Shown here piece after piece: positions 1-7,189 of a stretch of 64,000 bases of DNA. Where the stretch lies: contig DXMK01000006.1 in the NCBI GenBank assembly GCA_019414245.1, positions 104,761 through 168,760 of the forward strand, given 5' to 3'. Position numbers and translations under genes: made by a program. Numbering within the stretch: position 1 is the first letter of the stretch; each line of letters starts with the position of its first letter. The notes beneath the pieces were generated by a model. It did not search any database and was not told where the DNA came from. It saw nothing but the letters and a program-made list of their open reading frames with translations. The stretch comes from Collinsella sp. (GTDB taxonomy: Bacteria; Actinomycetota; Coriobacteriia; Coriobacteriales; Coriobacteriaceae).

Positions 1-615
1 GCGCGCGTGCACGACGAGCTGCTGGACCTCATCAAGGAGGAGGCCCGCCGCATGTTTGGCGAGCATCCGCTCGACAATGAGAATTACGGTCATATTGTCA
101 ACGCCAAGCATTTCGCGCGCGTACGCGGGCTGATCGACCCCGACAAGGTTGTGCTGGGAGGTACCGCGCGCGAGTCGTCGCTCAAGATTGAACCGACGAT
201 TTTGGACGGCGTGGCGCCTGAGGACGCCGTAATGCAGGAGGAGATTTTCGGCCCCATCTTGCCGGTGCTGTCGTTTGAGAGCCTAGACGAGGCCGAGACG
301 TTTATTACGGATCGTCCGACGCCGCTGGCCCTGTATATCTTTAGCCAAGACCGTGAGGTTCAGCAGCGCTTTGTGCGTTACGTGCCCTTTGGTGGTGGCT
401 GTGTTAATGACACCATTATGCATTTGGCCACGAGCCATATGGGCTTTGGCGGCATGGGGGCGAGCGGTATGGGACAGTACCATGGACGCGAGAGCTTCGA
501 TACGTTTAGCCACAAGAAGAGCATCGTGAACAAGGCAACGTGGCTGGACGTGCCGTTCCGCTATGCCCCTTACGCAAGCTGGAAGCGCAAGTTCGTGCGC
601 ATGTTTGTGCATTAG
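1..615 (+). CDS. Aldehyde dehydrogenase, C-terminal part (cut by window edge)
   Basis: The reading frame is open from base 1, so the true start lies upstream; about 204 residues are visible. The segment matches the C-terminal portion of class-3-like NAD(P)-dependent aldehyde dehydrogenases: EEIFGPILPVL, a following GGGCVNDTIMH segment and the glycine-rich FGGMGASGMGQYHG loop. The usual catalytic-cysteine region (GQTC-type) would sit just upstream, outside the window. The tail is basic and hydrophobic (WKRKFVRMFVH), as in membrane-associated fatty-aldehyde forms. The family oxidises aldehydes to acids; the substrate cannot be told from this part. Family assignment is firm, subfamily less so. 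Confidence 0.93.
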   Translation, partial: ARVHDELLDLIKEEARRMFGEHPLDNENYGHIVNAKHFARVRGLIDPDKVVLGGTARESSLKIEPTILDGVAPEDAVMQEEIFGPILPVLSFESLDEAETFITDRPTPLALYIFSQDREVQQRFVRYVPFGGGCVNDTIMHLATSHMGFGGMGASGMGQYHGRESFDTFSHKKSIVNKATWLDVPFRYAPYASWKRKFVRMFVH

Positions 616-681
616 AATCAGATGACATAGGGATAAACAAAGTGGCCGCCCCCGCGTAAGCGAAGACGGCCATTTCTCACG

Positions 682-861
682 ATGAAAACGTGTATCGGAG
701 TTGGCAAGACCCGCTGCCACGGGTGCCATCCGTGTTCCCATCTTATCTGCAAGCGTTCCGTTGCGCAAGCGTTGCGGCAAACGATTGAAAGACGCAGACA
801 GGATGAATTTGTGTCCGCACGGGCCCGTAGACTTCTCAACTACGTTGTGGATGCTCGCTAA
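682..861 (+). CDS. Small cysteine-rich hypothetical protein (59 aa)
   Basis: An ATG frame of 59 codons ends in TAA six bases before the next small ORF. The N-terminal half carries five cysteines in a compact pattern (C-x7-C-x2-C-x2-C-x4-C within residues 4-23, with histidines between), which looks like a small metal-binding knuckle; the C-terminal half is arginine-rich and probably helical. I recognise no family. No strong Shine-Dalgarno is visible before the ATG, which lowers confidence. Its tight spacing with the 63-codon ORF at 868 suggests co-translation if both are real. Confidence 0.4.
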   Translation: MKTCIGVGKTRCHGCHPCSHLICKRSVAQALRQTIERRRQDEFVSARARRLLNYVVDAR

Positions 862-867
862 TCGGTA

Positions 868-1059
868 ATGGAGGCGCACGTGTTTGATGACGATGACCTG
901 TTCGATCTGACAGACGATCCGTTTGAGTGGGATATGCTACTCGATGACGATGAGTTGGAGCAGGACCGTAAGAAGCGGCAGGGCAAGAAGACGCGGGATG
1001 ACGCTTCGAAAAAGCAGGACAAGCGTCGCCGAGGTCTGTTCGGCGGGCTCTTTGGGTGA
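868..1059 (+). CDS. Small charged hypothetical protein (63 aa)
   Basis: The protein has a strongly acidic first half (runs of Asp around residues 8-30) and a basic second half (RKKRQGKK, then KKQDKRRR), ending in GLFGGLFG. It begins six bases after the stop of the preceding small ORF, and a GTG at 880 is an alternative start that would remove the first four residues. There is no recognisable domain. Composition and the lack of a clear ribosome site leave it possible that it is not translated, but the frame is clean and sits in an otherwise empty gap. Confidence 0.45.
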   Translation: MEAHVFDDDDLFDLTDDPFEWDMLLDDDELEQDRKKRQGKKTRDDASKKQDKRRRGLFGGLFG

Positions 1060-1125
1060 CTGTCTCATCGCCGCGTCTGTATACTAAACAGGTCTTATAC
1101 GCGTTGCGAAATGAGGACAGAGACG

Positions 1126-1671
1126 ATGATGTGGTTTACCGCCGACCTGCACCTGGGCGATACGAATATCTTGCACGACATGGATCGACCGTTTGATTCG
1201 GTCGAGGAGATGAACCGCAAGGTCATCGATGCCATCAATGAGTGCGTGGCTGTGGACGACCGCCTCTATATCTTGGGAGACTTTACCTATCGTTTGCCCC
1301 TGGCGGAGGCGGTGCGCCTGCGCGAGCGCATCGAATGTCAGAACGTAACGCTCATCCGCGGTAACCATGACGGCGACTGGGAAGATCCAGACGCGCCGCA
1401 CATTTGGGATGAGGTGCGCGATTATCTGGAGGTCGCCCCCGGTTACGCGAAGGGCCATCGCCTGGTAATGAGCCATTACCCCATGCTCAGCTGGAACGGC
1501 AAGGCGCGTGGCGCCATCATGTTGCACGGGCATATCCACAGCAGGGGAGACCGCACCAACGCGCGCAACCGCGATCGCGAGCGCCCGGTTCTGCGCTACG
1601 ACGTTGGCCTCGATGCCAACAACTACAAGCCCGTAAGCCGTGACCAAATCCTAGGCTTCTTTGGACTGTAG
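1126..1671 (+). CDS. Calcineurin-like metallophosphoesterase (YfcE/MJ0936-like)
   Basis: A 181-residue single-domain metallophosphoesterase. Metal-binding motifs appear in order: WFTADLHLGD (D-x-H), LGDFTYR (GD), RGNHD (GNHD), VMSHYP (SH) and HGHIHS (GHxH). This set is diagnostic of the binuclear metal-dependent phosphoesterase fold. I start at ATG 1126 because GAGGAC lies ten bases before it; an in-frame ATG at 1111 overlaps that ribosome site and is unlikely to be used. The physiological substrate (phosphodiester, nucleotide or protein phosphate) cannot be judged. It is a probable stand-alone gene, since a strong hairpin follows. Confidence 0.9.
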   Translation: MMWFTADLHLGDTNILHDMDRPFDSVEEMNRKVIDAINECVAVDDRLYILGDFTYRLPLAEAVRLRERIECQNVTLIRGNHDGDWEDPDAPHIWDEVRDYLEVAPGYAKGHRLVMSHYPMLSWNGKARGAIMLHGHIHSRGDRTNARNRDRERPVLRYDVGLDANNYKPVSRDQILGFFGL

Positions 1672-1691
1672 CTGTAAGTGCAGGTAGAATG

Positions 1692-1726
1692 AACGCGCCG
1701 CGCGGATGGTCTGTGCGGCGCGTTTC
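1692..1726 (+). terminator. Hairpin between phosphoesterase and antiterminator gene
   Basis: A perfect 10-bp inverted repeat (AACGCGCCGC / GCGGCGCGTT) with a 13-base loop is followed by a short T tract. It lies 20 bases after the phosphoesterase stop and just before the ribosome site of the next gene, so it probably ends the upstream transcript. Confidence 0.6.
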
Positions 1727-1744
1727 AGTAGGAGCGATGAATCC

Positions 1745-2581
1745 ATGAGGGCTATCCAGCGCATTAACCATAACGCTGCCATCTGCGAAGACGGCGCGGG
1801 GCGTCAGCTTATCGCGCTGGGTCGCGGTATCGGCTTTGGCGATATGCCGCATGAGGTCGACCTGGATGTCATCACGCGTACCTTTTACGGCATTGATTCA
1901 AAGTACCTGGCGTTTATTGATGAGGTCGACCCCGAGGTGCTGGAGTTTTCTGCTCAGCTGGCTGATATCGCAACCGGACAGCTTTCGTACGAATTGAGCC
2001 CTAACCTCCCCATTACACTGGCGGACCATATCCAGTTTGCCATTAAGCGCGCCCGCGAACACATGGTGGTGTCGTTGCCGCTCGAGCGCGATCTGGAGCA
2101 GCTGCATCCCATCGAATACCGCTTGGGCGAGCTGGCTGTTCGCGGCATCCAGAAAAGCTTCCGTGTGCGTATGCCCCGAAGCGAGGCCGCGGGCATTGCC
2201 ATGTCGATTGTCAACGCATCGGTTAAGCCGAGCGAGCGGCGCGTGCTTGCCGAGCAGCACGAGGAGCGACTGCTCGATATGACGGTCGCGATTATTCAAG
2301 AAGAGTTGGGTGTGACGGTCGATCGCTCGTCGTTCGCCTTTGCCCGCTTTGCCACTCATGTGCGCTATCTGCTCGACCGCGTGGCAAAGAAAGAGCCGAT
2401 CGATACCGAGAACTCCGGTCTTTACGACGTGCTCGTGGAGCAGTATCCGGCGGCATCGCGTTGCGCTCACCGTGTCGACGATCTGATTCAAGAGACCTTT
2501 GGCGAGCCATTGGCCCAAGAGGAGCTCGTCTATCTGATCATGCATGTGAATCGCGTGGCTTCTGTCCACTCGGATAAATAG
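1745..2581 (+). CDS. BglG/LicT-family transcriptional antiterminator
   Basis: A 278-residue protein with the three-part layout of this family: an N-terminal RNA-binding CAT domain (residues 1-55, starting MRAIQRINHNAAIC with the typical alternating strand pattern) followed by two PTS-regulation domains (PRD1 about 65-165, PRD2 about 170-278). Histidines typical of PRD phosphorylation are present (EHMVVSLPLERDLEQLHP and LATHVRYLLDR-type segments). AGGAG lies ten bases before ATG 1745. The RNA target is visible 110-150 bases downstream, in the leader of the PTS gene. The family binds RAT RNA when the substrate is present and prevents terminator folding; EII and HPr phosphorylation control activity. 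Confidence 0.95.
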   Translation: MRAIQRINHNAAICEDGAGRQLIALGRGIGFGDMPHEVDLDVITRTFYGIDSKYLAFIDEVDPEVLEFSAQLADIATGQLSYELSPNLPITLADHIQFAIKRAREHMVVSLPLERDLEQLHPIEYRLGELAVRGIQKSFRVRMPRSEAAGIAMSIVNASVKPSERRVLAEQHEERLLDMTVAIIQEELGVTVDRSSFAFARFATHVRYLLDRVAKKEPIDTENSGLYDVLVEQYPAASRCAHRVDDLIQETFGEPLAQEELVYLIMHVNRVASVHSDK

Positions 2582-2693
2582 GCTCTCTGGTATTTCCTTT
2601 CCGTCATGGCGACCGTTCGCGGGTCGTTTGCTACCGTTCGTCGGTAATCTGAGCCGCAACGAACGCATCTGCCGCATATACTCGCCGTGTGTT

Positions 2694-2730
2694 GGGTGTT
2701 ACTCACGGCGCAGCTCCGAGAGGCACTACC
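2694..2730 (+). promoter_or_regulatory. RAT-like antiterminator RNA target
   Basis: The leader contains GGGTGTTACTC ... GAGAGGCACTACC. This follows the layout of ribonucleic antiterminator sites (GG-ATTGTTACTG ... GCAGGCAAAACC): a lower GG/CC stem, internal asymmetric bulges and a CTC/GAG upper stem. Its 3' half is shared with the following terminator stem, so the two structures exclude each other. The site lies between the LicT-type gene and the PTS gene it should control. Confidence 0.75.
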
Positions 2731-2783
2731 GATTCTGCCAAGACCATAATTGGGTCTCTGTCGGTTGTGCGCGGGGCTTTTTT
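2723..2783 (+). terminator. Conditional intrinsic terminator in the PTS leader
   Basis: GCACTACCGA pairs with TCGGTTGTGC (one mismatch), with an inner AGACC/GGTCT stem, followed by a G+C-rich stretch and six Ts. The left arm overlaps the RAT-like site by eight bases, the arrangement expected for protein-controlled antitermination. About 140 bases of leader remain before the PTS start. Confidence 0.8.
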
Positions 2784-2921
2784 CATGTCGATCCACCCGG
2801 GAATCACATGCAAATCAATCTCTTGCCAACTGGTATCGCGCGCTGCGCAGGCGCGAGCGGAATCGTGCGTCTTGGTGCCGTGAAGTCCCACGGCCTTTAG
2901 TTGGAAGAGAAGGGATTCGAC

Positions 2922-4370
2922 ATGGCTGTCGATAACAAGAAGATTGCCGAGGACGTGCTCGCTGCCGTCGGCGGCGCCTCCAATGTGACGAACGCGACGC
3001 ACTGCATGACCCGCTTGCGTCTGAACCTCAAAGATCAGTCCATTCCCAATGATAATGAAGTTAAGAAGATCAAGGGTGTGCTGGGCGCACAGTGGTCTGG
3101 CGGCCAGTATCAGGTCATCATTGGCCAGAACGTGCCGAAGGTCTATGACGCCGCCATTGCGCTGGGCGTCAAGGGCGAAGGCTCCATTGACGAGAACCTC
3201 GATGACGGCACCAAGGAGCCACTGACGGTCAAGACTGCGGGCAAGAAGGCCCTTAACTACCTGTCCAAGACAATGTGCATGACGATCCCCATTATCATGG
3301 GCGCCGCCATGTTCCGCACACTTGCCGTACTTTGCGGCGACGGCATGCTCGGTATCTGGTCTGCCGATTCTGACATCTACAACTTCTTCTACAACTGGAT
3401 TTACAACGCCGGCTATTATTTCCTCCCTGTCTATCTGGGTTGGGCTGCCGCAAAGCAGCTCGGCTGCAGCCAGCCGCTCGGCATGATGCTCGGCGGCGTG
3501 CTCATTGCCCCCGAGTTCATGACGTTGGTCAACGCCGCTGCGGATTCTGGTGCTACGACCACGATGGTTTACGGCGTGCTCCCGGCTCAGCTGAACAACT
3601 ATTCTGCGACCGTGCTCCCCATGCTGCTGTCTATGCCGGTGCTGATGGTCGTCGAGAAGTTCATGAAGAAGATCATCCCCGACATGCTCTCCACGGTGTT
3701 TGTGCCCGTGTGCACCATGGCTGTGATGACCCCCGTTTCCCTGTGCGCCCTAGCTCCGATTGGTTCCATTCTGGGCGACCTGGTCGGCAACTTTATGTTC
3801 GGCCTCGGAAACGCTGGCGGCATCGTCACAATCCTCTCCCTCGTCGCCATTGCCGCGCTTTGGGAGTTCCTGGTTATGACCGGTATGCACCAGGTTCTGA
3901 TTGCCCTCGGCATTGTGCAGGTGCTCACCTCAGGGTCTGACTCCTGCGTTATGGTCGCGGGTGCTATCGCTCAGTTCGCCACGTGGGGCATGGCCTTCGG
4001 TGCCTTCCTGCGCCTTAAGGAGGTCGACGAAAAGGGCGCTATGCTTGGTTTCTCGCTCTCCGGCATTGTCGGTGGCGTGACGGAGCCCGCGCTGTATGGC
4101 TGCGGCTTTAAGTATACTCGCTGCCTGGGTGCCATGGTCGCGGGCGGCGCTATCGGCGGCCTGATCGCGGCTCTCACTAATGTGACCACGTATGTTTTGG
4201 GCGCAACTAATATCCTTGGTATTACAGGTTATGTTGCAGGCGGAACTGCTAATCTCGTATGGGGCTGCGTTGCATCGGGCACTGCATTTGTTGCCGCCGC
4301 TGCCATCGCCTACTTCTTTGGCTTTACCAAGGAGCAGCTCGACGAAGACGCTGCTGCCGCCAAAGCCTAA
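2922..4370 (+). CDS. PTS transporter subunit EIIBC, glucose/beta-glucoside superfamily
   Basis: A 482-residue membrane permease. The N-terminal EIIB domain (1-80) has the phosphorylatable cysteine in THCMTRLRL; a ten-segment EIIC domain follows, with the signature GVTEPALYG near residue 390. There is no EIIA domain, so phosphate must come from an EIIA encoded elsewhere. The start at ATG 2922 is set by AGAAGGG eight bases upstream. Expression should depend on the upstream antiterminator through the RAT/terminator pair. The ChbG-type deacetylase just downstream suggests an N-acetylated amino-sugar disaccharide rather than a plain beta-glucoside, but that is inference; MurP-like (MurNAc) specificity is another option for an EIIBC lacking EIIA. 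Confidence 0.93.
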   Translation: MAVDNKKIAEDVLAAVGGASNVTNATHCMTRLRLNLKDQSIPNDNEVKKIKGVLGAQWSGGQYQVIIGQNVPKVYDAAIALGVKGEGSIDENLDDGTKEPLTVKTAGKKALNYLSKTMCMTIPIIMGAAMFRTLAVLCGDGMLGIWSADSDIYNFFYNWIYNAGYYFLPVYLGWAAAKQLGCSQPLGMMLGGVLIAPEFMTLVNAAADSGATTTMVYGVLPAQLNNYSATVLPMLLSMPVLMVVEKFMKKIIPDMLSTVFVPVCTMAVMTPVSLCALAPIGSILGDLVGNFMFGLGNAGGIVTILSLVAIAALWEFLVMTGMHQVLIALGIVQVLTSGSDSCVMVAGAIAQFATWGMAFGAFLRLKEVDEKGAMLGFSLSGIVGGVTEPALYGCGFKYTRCLGAMVAGGAIGGLIAALTNVTTYVLGATNILGITGYVAGGTANLVWGCVASGTAFVAAAAIAYFFGFTKEQLDEDAAAAKA

Positions 4371-4397
4371 AGCATCCGTTCGGTAGGACAATTATCT

Positions 4398-4430
4398 GGG
4401 GCACTTGGCTGCGCTTCAAGTGTCCCTTTC
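4398..4430 (+). terminator. Hairpin between PTS gene and deacetylase
   Basis: GGGGCACTTG pairs with CAAGTGTCCC (one G-U pair) over a 9-base loop and is followed by a short T tract. It may act as a partial terminator or RNA-stability element, reducing read-through into the deacetylase gene. Confidence 0.6.
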
Positions 4431-4447
4431 CGTAGATGGGGGTCAAT

Positions 4448-5212
4448 ATGAAGCAATTGCTCATTCGTGCCGATGATATCGGTTATTCGTATGCCGTTAA
4501 CCTGGGGATTGCCCGCAGTATCAATGAGGGCCTGGTGCGCTCGGCGGGACTTATGCCCAATATGCCCGAGGCCGAGCGTGGCTGGTCGCTCGTGGCGGAT
4601 GCCGGCATTGCGGTGGGTCAGCATACCAACGTGTGCCTGGGCAAGCCGTGTGCCGACCCGGCGCTCATTCCGAGCATGCTCAACGAGAATGATGAGTTCC
4701 ATAGCAGCCGTACCTTCCGCGATCATTTTAAGCGCGGCGAGGAGTTGATAGACTTCGACGAGGCCTGCATCGAGATCCGCGCGCAGCATGACCGCTTTGT
4801 CGAGATCGTGGGCCGCGAGCCCGATTACTTTGAGGCCCATGCCGTCATGAGCAAAAACCTTAACCGAGCGATCTCGGCGGTTGCTCAGGAGCTGGGCCTT
4901 AAGGAGCAAAAGGCGAGCTTCGACCCCGCGGCTGTGGTGCATTGCGGAGATACTGATCTGCGCATGGTGATGCGCTCGATGGAGCCGGGCTACGAGCCCA
5001 AAGAGGCAATCATGCAGACGGTTCGCGGGATGGTGGACGGCGAGACGGTCGTCTTTGTGTGCCATCCGGGTTATCTCGATCGTTTTATCCTGGAGAACAG
5101 CTCGCTCACGACCGATCGTACCAAGGAAGTCGATGCACTGATCGACCCCGAGCTTCGCGCTTGGCTCGAGTCTCAATCCGATCTTCGCCTGATCGACTAC
5201 CGCGACCTGTAA
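4448..5212 (+). CDS. chbG: ChbG/YdjC-type carbohydrate deacetylase
   Basis: A 254-residue protein of the YdjC family, which removes an acetyl group from N-acetylglucosamine units of chito-oligosaccharides, often after PTS uptake. Family motifs are visible: RADDIGYS near the N-terminus (metal-binding Asp pair), GQHTNVCLG (metal-binding His), YFEAHAVMSK (where the family has DSH), and VCHPGYLD near the C-terminus. ATG 4448 follows a GGGGGT ribosome site. Its position 77 bases after the PTS EIIBC supports work on the imported sugar phosphate. The deviation in the third motif may change substrate preference. Confidence 0.88.
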   Translation: MKQLLIRADDIGYSYAVNLGIARSINEGLVRSAGLMPNMPEAERGWSLVADAGIAVGQHTNVCLGKPCADPALIPSMLNENDEFHSSRTFRDHFKRGEELIDFDEACIEIRAQHDRFVEIVGREPDYFEAHAVMSKNLNRAISAVAQELGLKEQKASFDPAAVVHCGDTDLRMVMRSMEPGYEPKEAIMQTVRGMVDGETVVFVCHPGYLDRFILENSSLTTDRTKEVDALIDPELRAWLESQSDLRLIDYRDL

Positions 5213-5222
5213 GGACCCAAGT

Positions 5223-5253
5223 CACCACAAAGGGGACAGTCGCCTTTGTGGTG
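5223..5253. repeat. GGGACAG-loop palindromic element (copy 1)
   Basis: Perfect 10-bp arms CACCACAAAG / CTTTGTGGTG enclose an 11-base loop beginning GGGACAG. Similar palindromes with a GGGAC core occur at 19340, 46134 and 49784, so this is probably one member of a dispersed family and not a plain terminator; a separate true terminator follows it. Confidence 0.6.
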
Positions 5254-5258
5254 GTTCT

Positions 5259-5293
5259 GGCGCCGTTGCCATTATGGCAGCGGCGCCTTTTTT
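5259..5293 (+). terminator. Intrinsic terminator after chbG
   Basis: GGCGCCGTTGCCAT pairs with ATGGCAGCGGCGCC almost perfectly (one mismatch), with a very short loop, followed immediately by six Ts. It ends the sugar operon. Confidence 0.9.
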
Positions 5294-5351
5294 GTCCGTG
5301 CGGCGCGGTAGAGTGTAGGCGGTTGAAATTTGCGTCCATCGAGGAGCTGCT

Positions 5352-7109
5352 ATGAACGAGATCAAGTGCCCGCATTGTGGCGAAGTTTTTAAGGTCGATG
5401 CGTCCGGCTATGCGGATATCGTCAAGCAGGTGCGCGATGCCGAGTTCTCGCGCGACCTGGATGAGCGCGTGAAGGCGGTCCAGCGCGAGGGCGAGCAGGC
5501 ACTGGAGCTTGAGCGCTCGCGCTCGACGGCTGCTTTGCAAAAGGCAGAGTCTCAGCGCGACGCTCAGCTTGTCGAGCAGAAGAACGCTGCAGCTCAGCAG
5601 CTGGCACAAGAGGTTGCCAAGCGCGACGCTGAGCTTGCCGAGCTGCGCGCCAAGCTCGAAGGCGCTGCCGCAGAGCGCGAGAGTGCAAGTCAGCGCGCGG
5701 CGGTTGAGGCTCGTTCCGATGCTCAAAAGGAGAATGCCGAGCTTCAGCGCGAGATCGACAATTTACGTGCGCAGTTGGAGCGCAAAGATGATGAAGCCAG
5801 GCTTGCCGAGGCGGCGGCACGCAATGCTGCTCAAAACGACCTGTCCGCGCGCGACGCTCAGATTGCCGAGCTGCAGGCCAGGATCGCCGCGGCGGACAAG
5901 GCCCAGGAGATGGCGCTTGCCGCTGCCGCGGCAGAGTCGCAGCGTGAGCTCGATGCCGCTCGCAGCGAGGCCGAGCGCGCGCTTACTGACTATCGCGCGA
6001 AGGTGCAAGAGAAGTTTTCCGCCGCAAAGGCTCAGTCCGAGCAAGAGGCCGAGGGCCTGCGTGCCCAGCTGCGCGAGCAGGAACTGATGGCAAAAATGAA
6101 CCTGTCAGAGGCGGTCGCCGCGGCGGAGCGAGAGCGCGATGAGGCACGTGCCAAACTGACGAGCGAGCTGGCGGTGCGCGATTCTCGCGAGGAGCAAGCC
6201 AAGGCGGCACACGAGCTCGAGCTTGCGCAGGCCAAGCGCGCGAGCGATGACCTGATTCGCTACAAGGATGAAGAGATTGAGCGCCTTAAGGACATGAAGG
6301 TTCGCCTGTCCACCAAGATGGTGGGCGAGTCGCTCGAGCAGCACTGCGAGACCGAGTTTAACCGTCTGCGCATGACGGCGTTTCCCAATGCGTACTTCGA
6401 GAAAGATAACGATGCATCCGAGGGCACCAAGGGAGACTTCATTTTCCGTGAGCGCGACGCGAGCGGCAACGAGGTCATTTCGATTATGTTCGAGATGAAA
6501 AACGAGAACGACGAGACCGCGACCAAGCATAAAAACGAGGACTTCTTTAAGAAACTCGATCACGATCGTCGCCAGAAAGGCTGTGAGTACGCGGTGCTCT
6601 GCACGCTGCTCGAGCCCGAGAGCGAGCTTTACAACGCGGGAATCGTGGACGTGAGCTATCGCTACGAGAAGATGTATGTGATCCGCCCGCAGTTCTTCAT
6701 TCCCATCATTACGCTGCTACGCAATGCCGCCATGGGTTCGCTTCGCTATAAGCAGGAGCTGGCGGAGTACAAGCAGCAGAATATCGATGTCACGAACTTC
6801 GAAGCCAAGATGGAGAAGTTCAAGAACGATTTCGGCCGCAACTACGAGATCGCGAGCCGCAAGTTCCAAACGGCAATCGATGAGATCGACAAGACGATTA
6901 GCCATCTGCAGAAAACCAAGGAGGCGTTGCTGTCCTCCGAGAACAATCTGCGCCTTGCCAACAAGAAAGCCGACGATCTTACCATTCGCAAGCTCACGTG
7001 GGGCAACAAGACCATGAAAGCAGCGTTTGACGAGGCGCGCGGGGCCGCGACAGAGACGAACGATGAGCCAGCCGAGGCGGATTCGTATGAGGTCGAGGAT
7101 GCCGAGTAG
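5352..7109 (+). CDS. DUF2130 domain protein with long coiled coil
   Basis: A 585-residue soluble protein. Residues 1-15 hold a CPHCGEVF zinc-ribbon-like knuckle; about 20-320 are a charged Ala/Glu/Arg-rich heptad region predicted to be coiled coil; about 320-520 form the DUF2130 domain (GESLEQHCETEFN, then KGDFIFRERD ... ISIMFEMKNE and EDFFKKLDHDRRQKG). The D-x(n)-E-x-K arrangement resembles the PD-(D/E)XK nuclease core, so a DNA-cleaving or DNA-binding role is plausible but unproved. GAGGAG precedes ATG 5352. It stands alone between terminators. The cellular function of the family is unknown. Confidence 0.85.
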   Translation: MNEIKCPHCGEVFKVDASGYADIVKQVRDAEFSRDLDERVKAVQREGEQALELERSRSTAALQKAESQRDAQLVEQKNAAAQQLAQEVAKRDAELAELRAKLEGAAAERESASQRAAVEARSDAQKENAELQREIDNLRAQLERKDDEARLAEAAARNAAQNDLSARDAQIAELQARIAAADKAQEMALAAAAAESQRELDAARSEAERALTDYRAKVQEKFSAAKAQSEQEAEGLRAQLREQELMAKMNLSEAVAAAERERDEARAKLTSELAVRDSREEQAKAAHELELAQAKRASDDLIRYKDEEIERLKDMKVRLSTKMVGESLEQHCETEFNRLRMTAFPNAYFEKDNDASEGTKGDFIFRERDASGNEVISIMFEMKNENDETATKHKNEDFFKKLDHDRRQKGCEYAVLCTLLEPESELYNAGIVDVSYRYEKMYVIRPQFFIPIITLLRNAAMGSLRYKQELAEYKQQNIDVTNFEAKMEKFKNDFGRNYEIASRKFQTAIDEIDKTISHLQKTKEALLSSENNLRLANKKADDLTIRKLTWGNKTMKAAFDEARGAATETNDEPAEADSYEVEDAE

Positions 7110-7126
7110 GGGATAGCGTATCGCGC

Positions 7127-7170
7127 AAAAAGCGGGGCCGCTGGCGATGTTGCCAGCGACCCCGCTTTGT
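7127..7170. terminator. Bidirectional terminator between convergent genes
   Basis: AAAGCGGGG and CCCCGCTTT flank an inner GCTGGC/GCCAGC stem. A-rich and T-rich ends lie on the two sides, fitting termination of both the DUF2130 gene (+) and the DUF3516 helicase gene (-). Confidence 0.85.
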
Positions 7171-7189
7171 TTCGTCCCATTGCGCCCGG

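Noticed and set aside
2628..2900. Short + strand ORFs in the PTS leader
   Set aside because: They run across the RAT/terminator structures with no ribosome site; the regulatory RNA explains the region.
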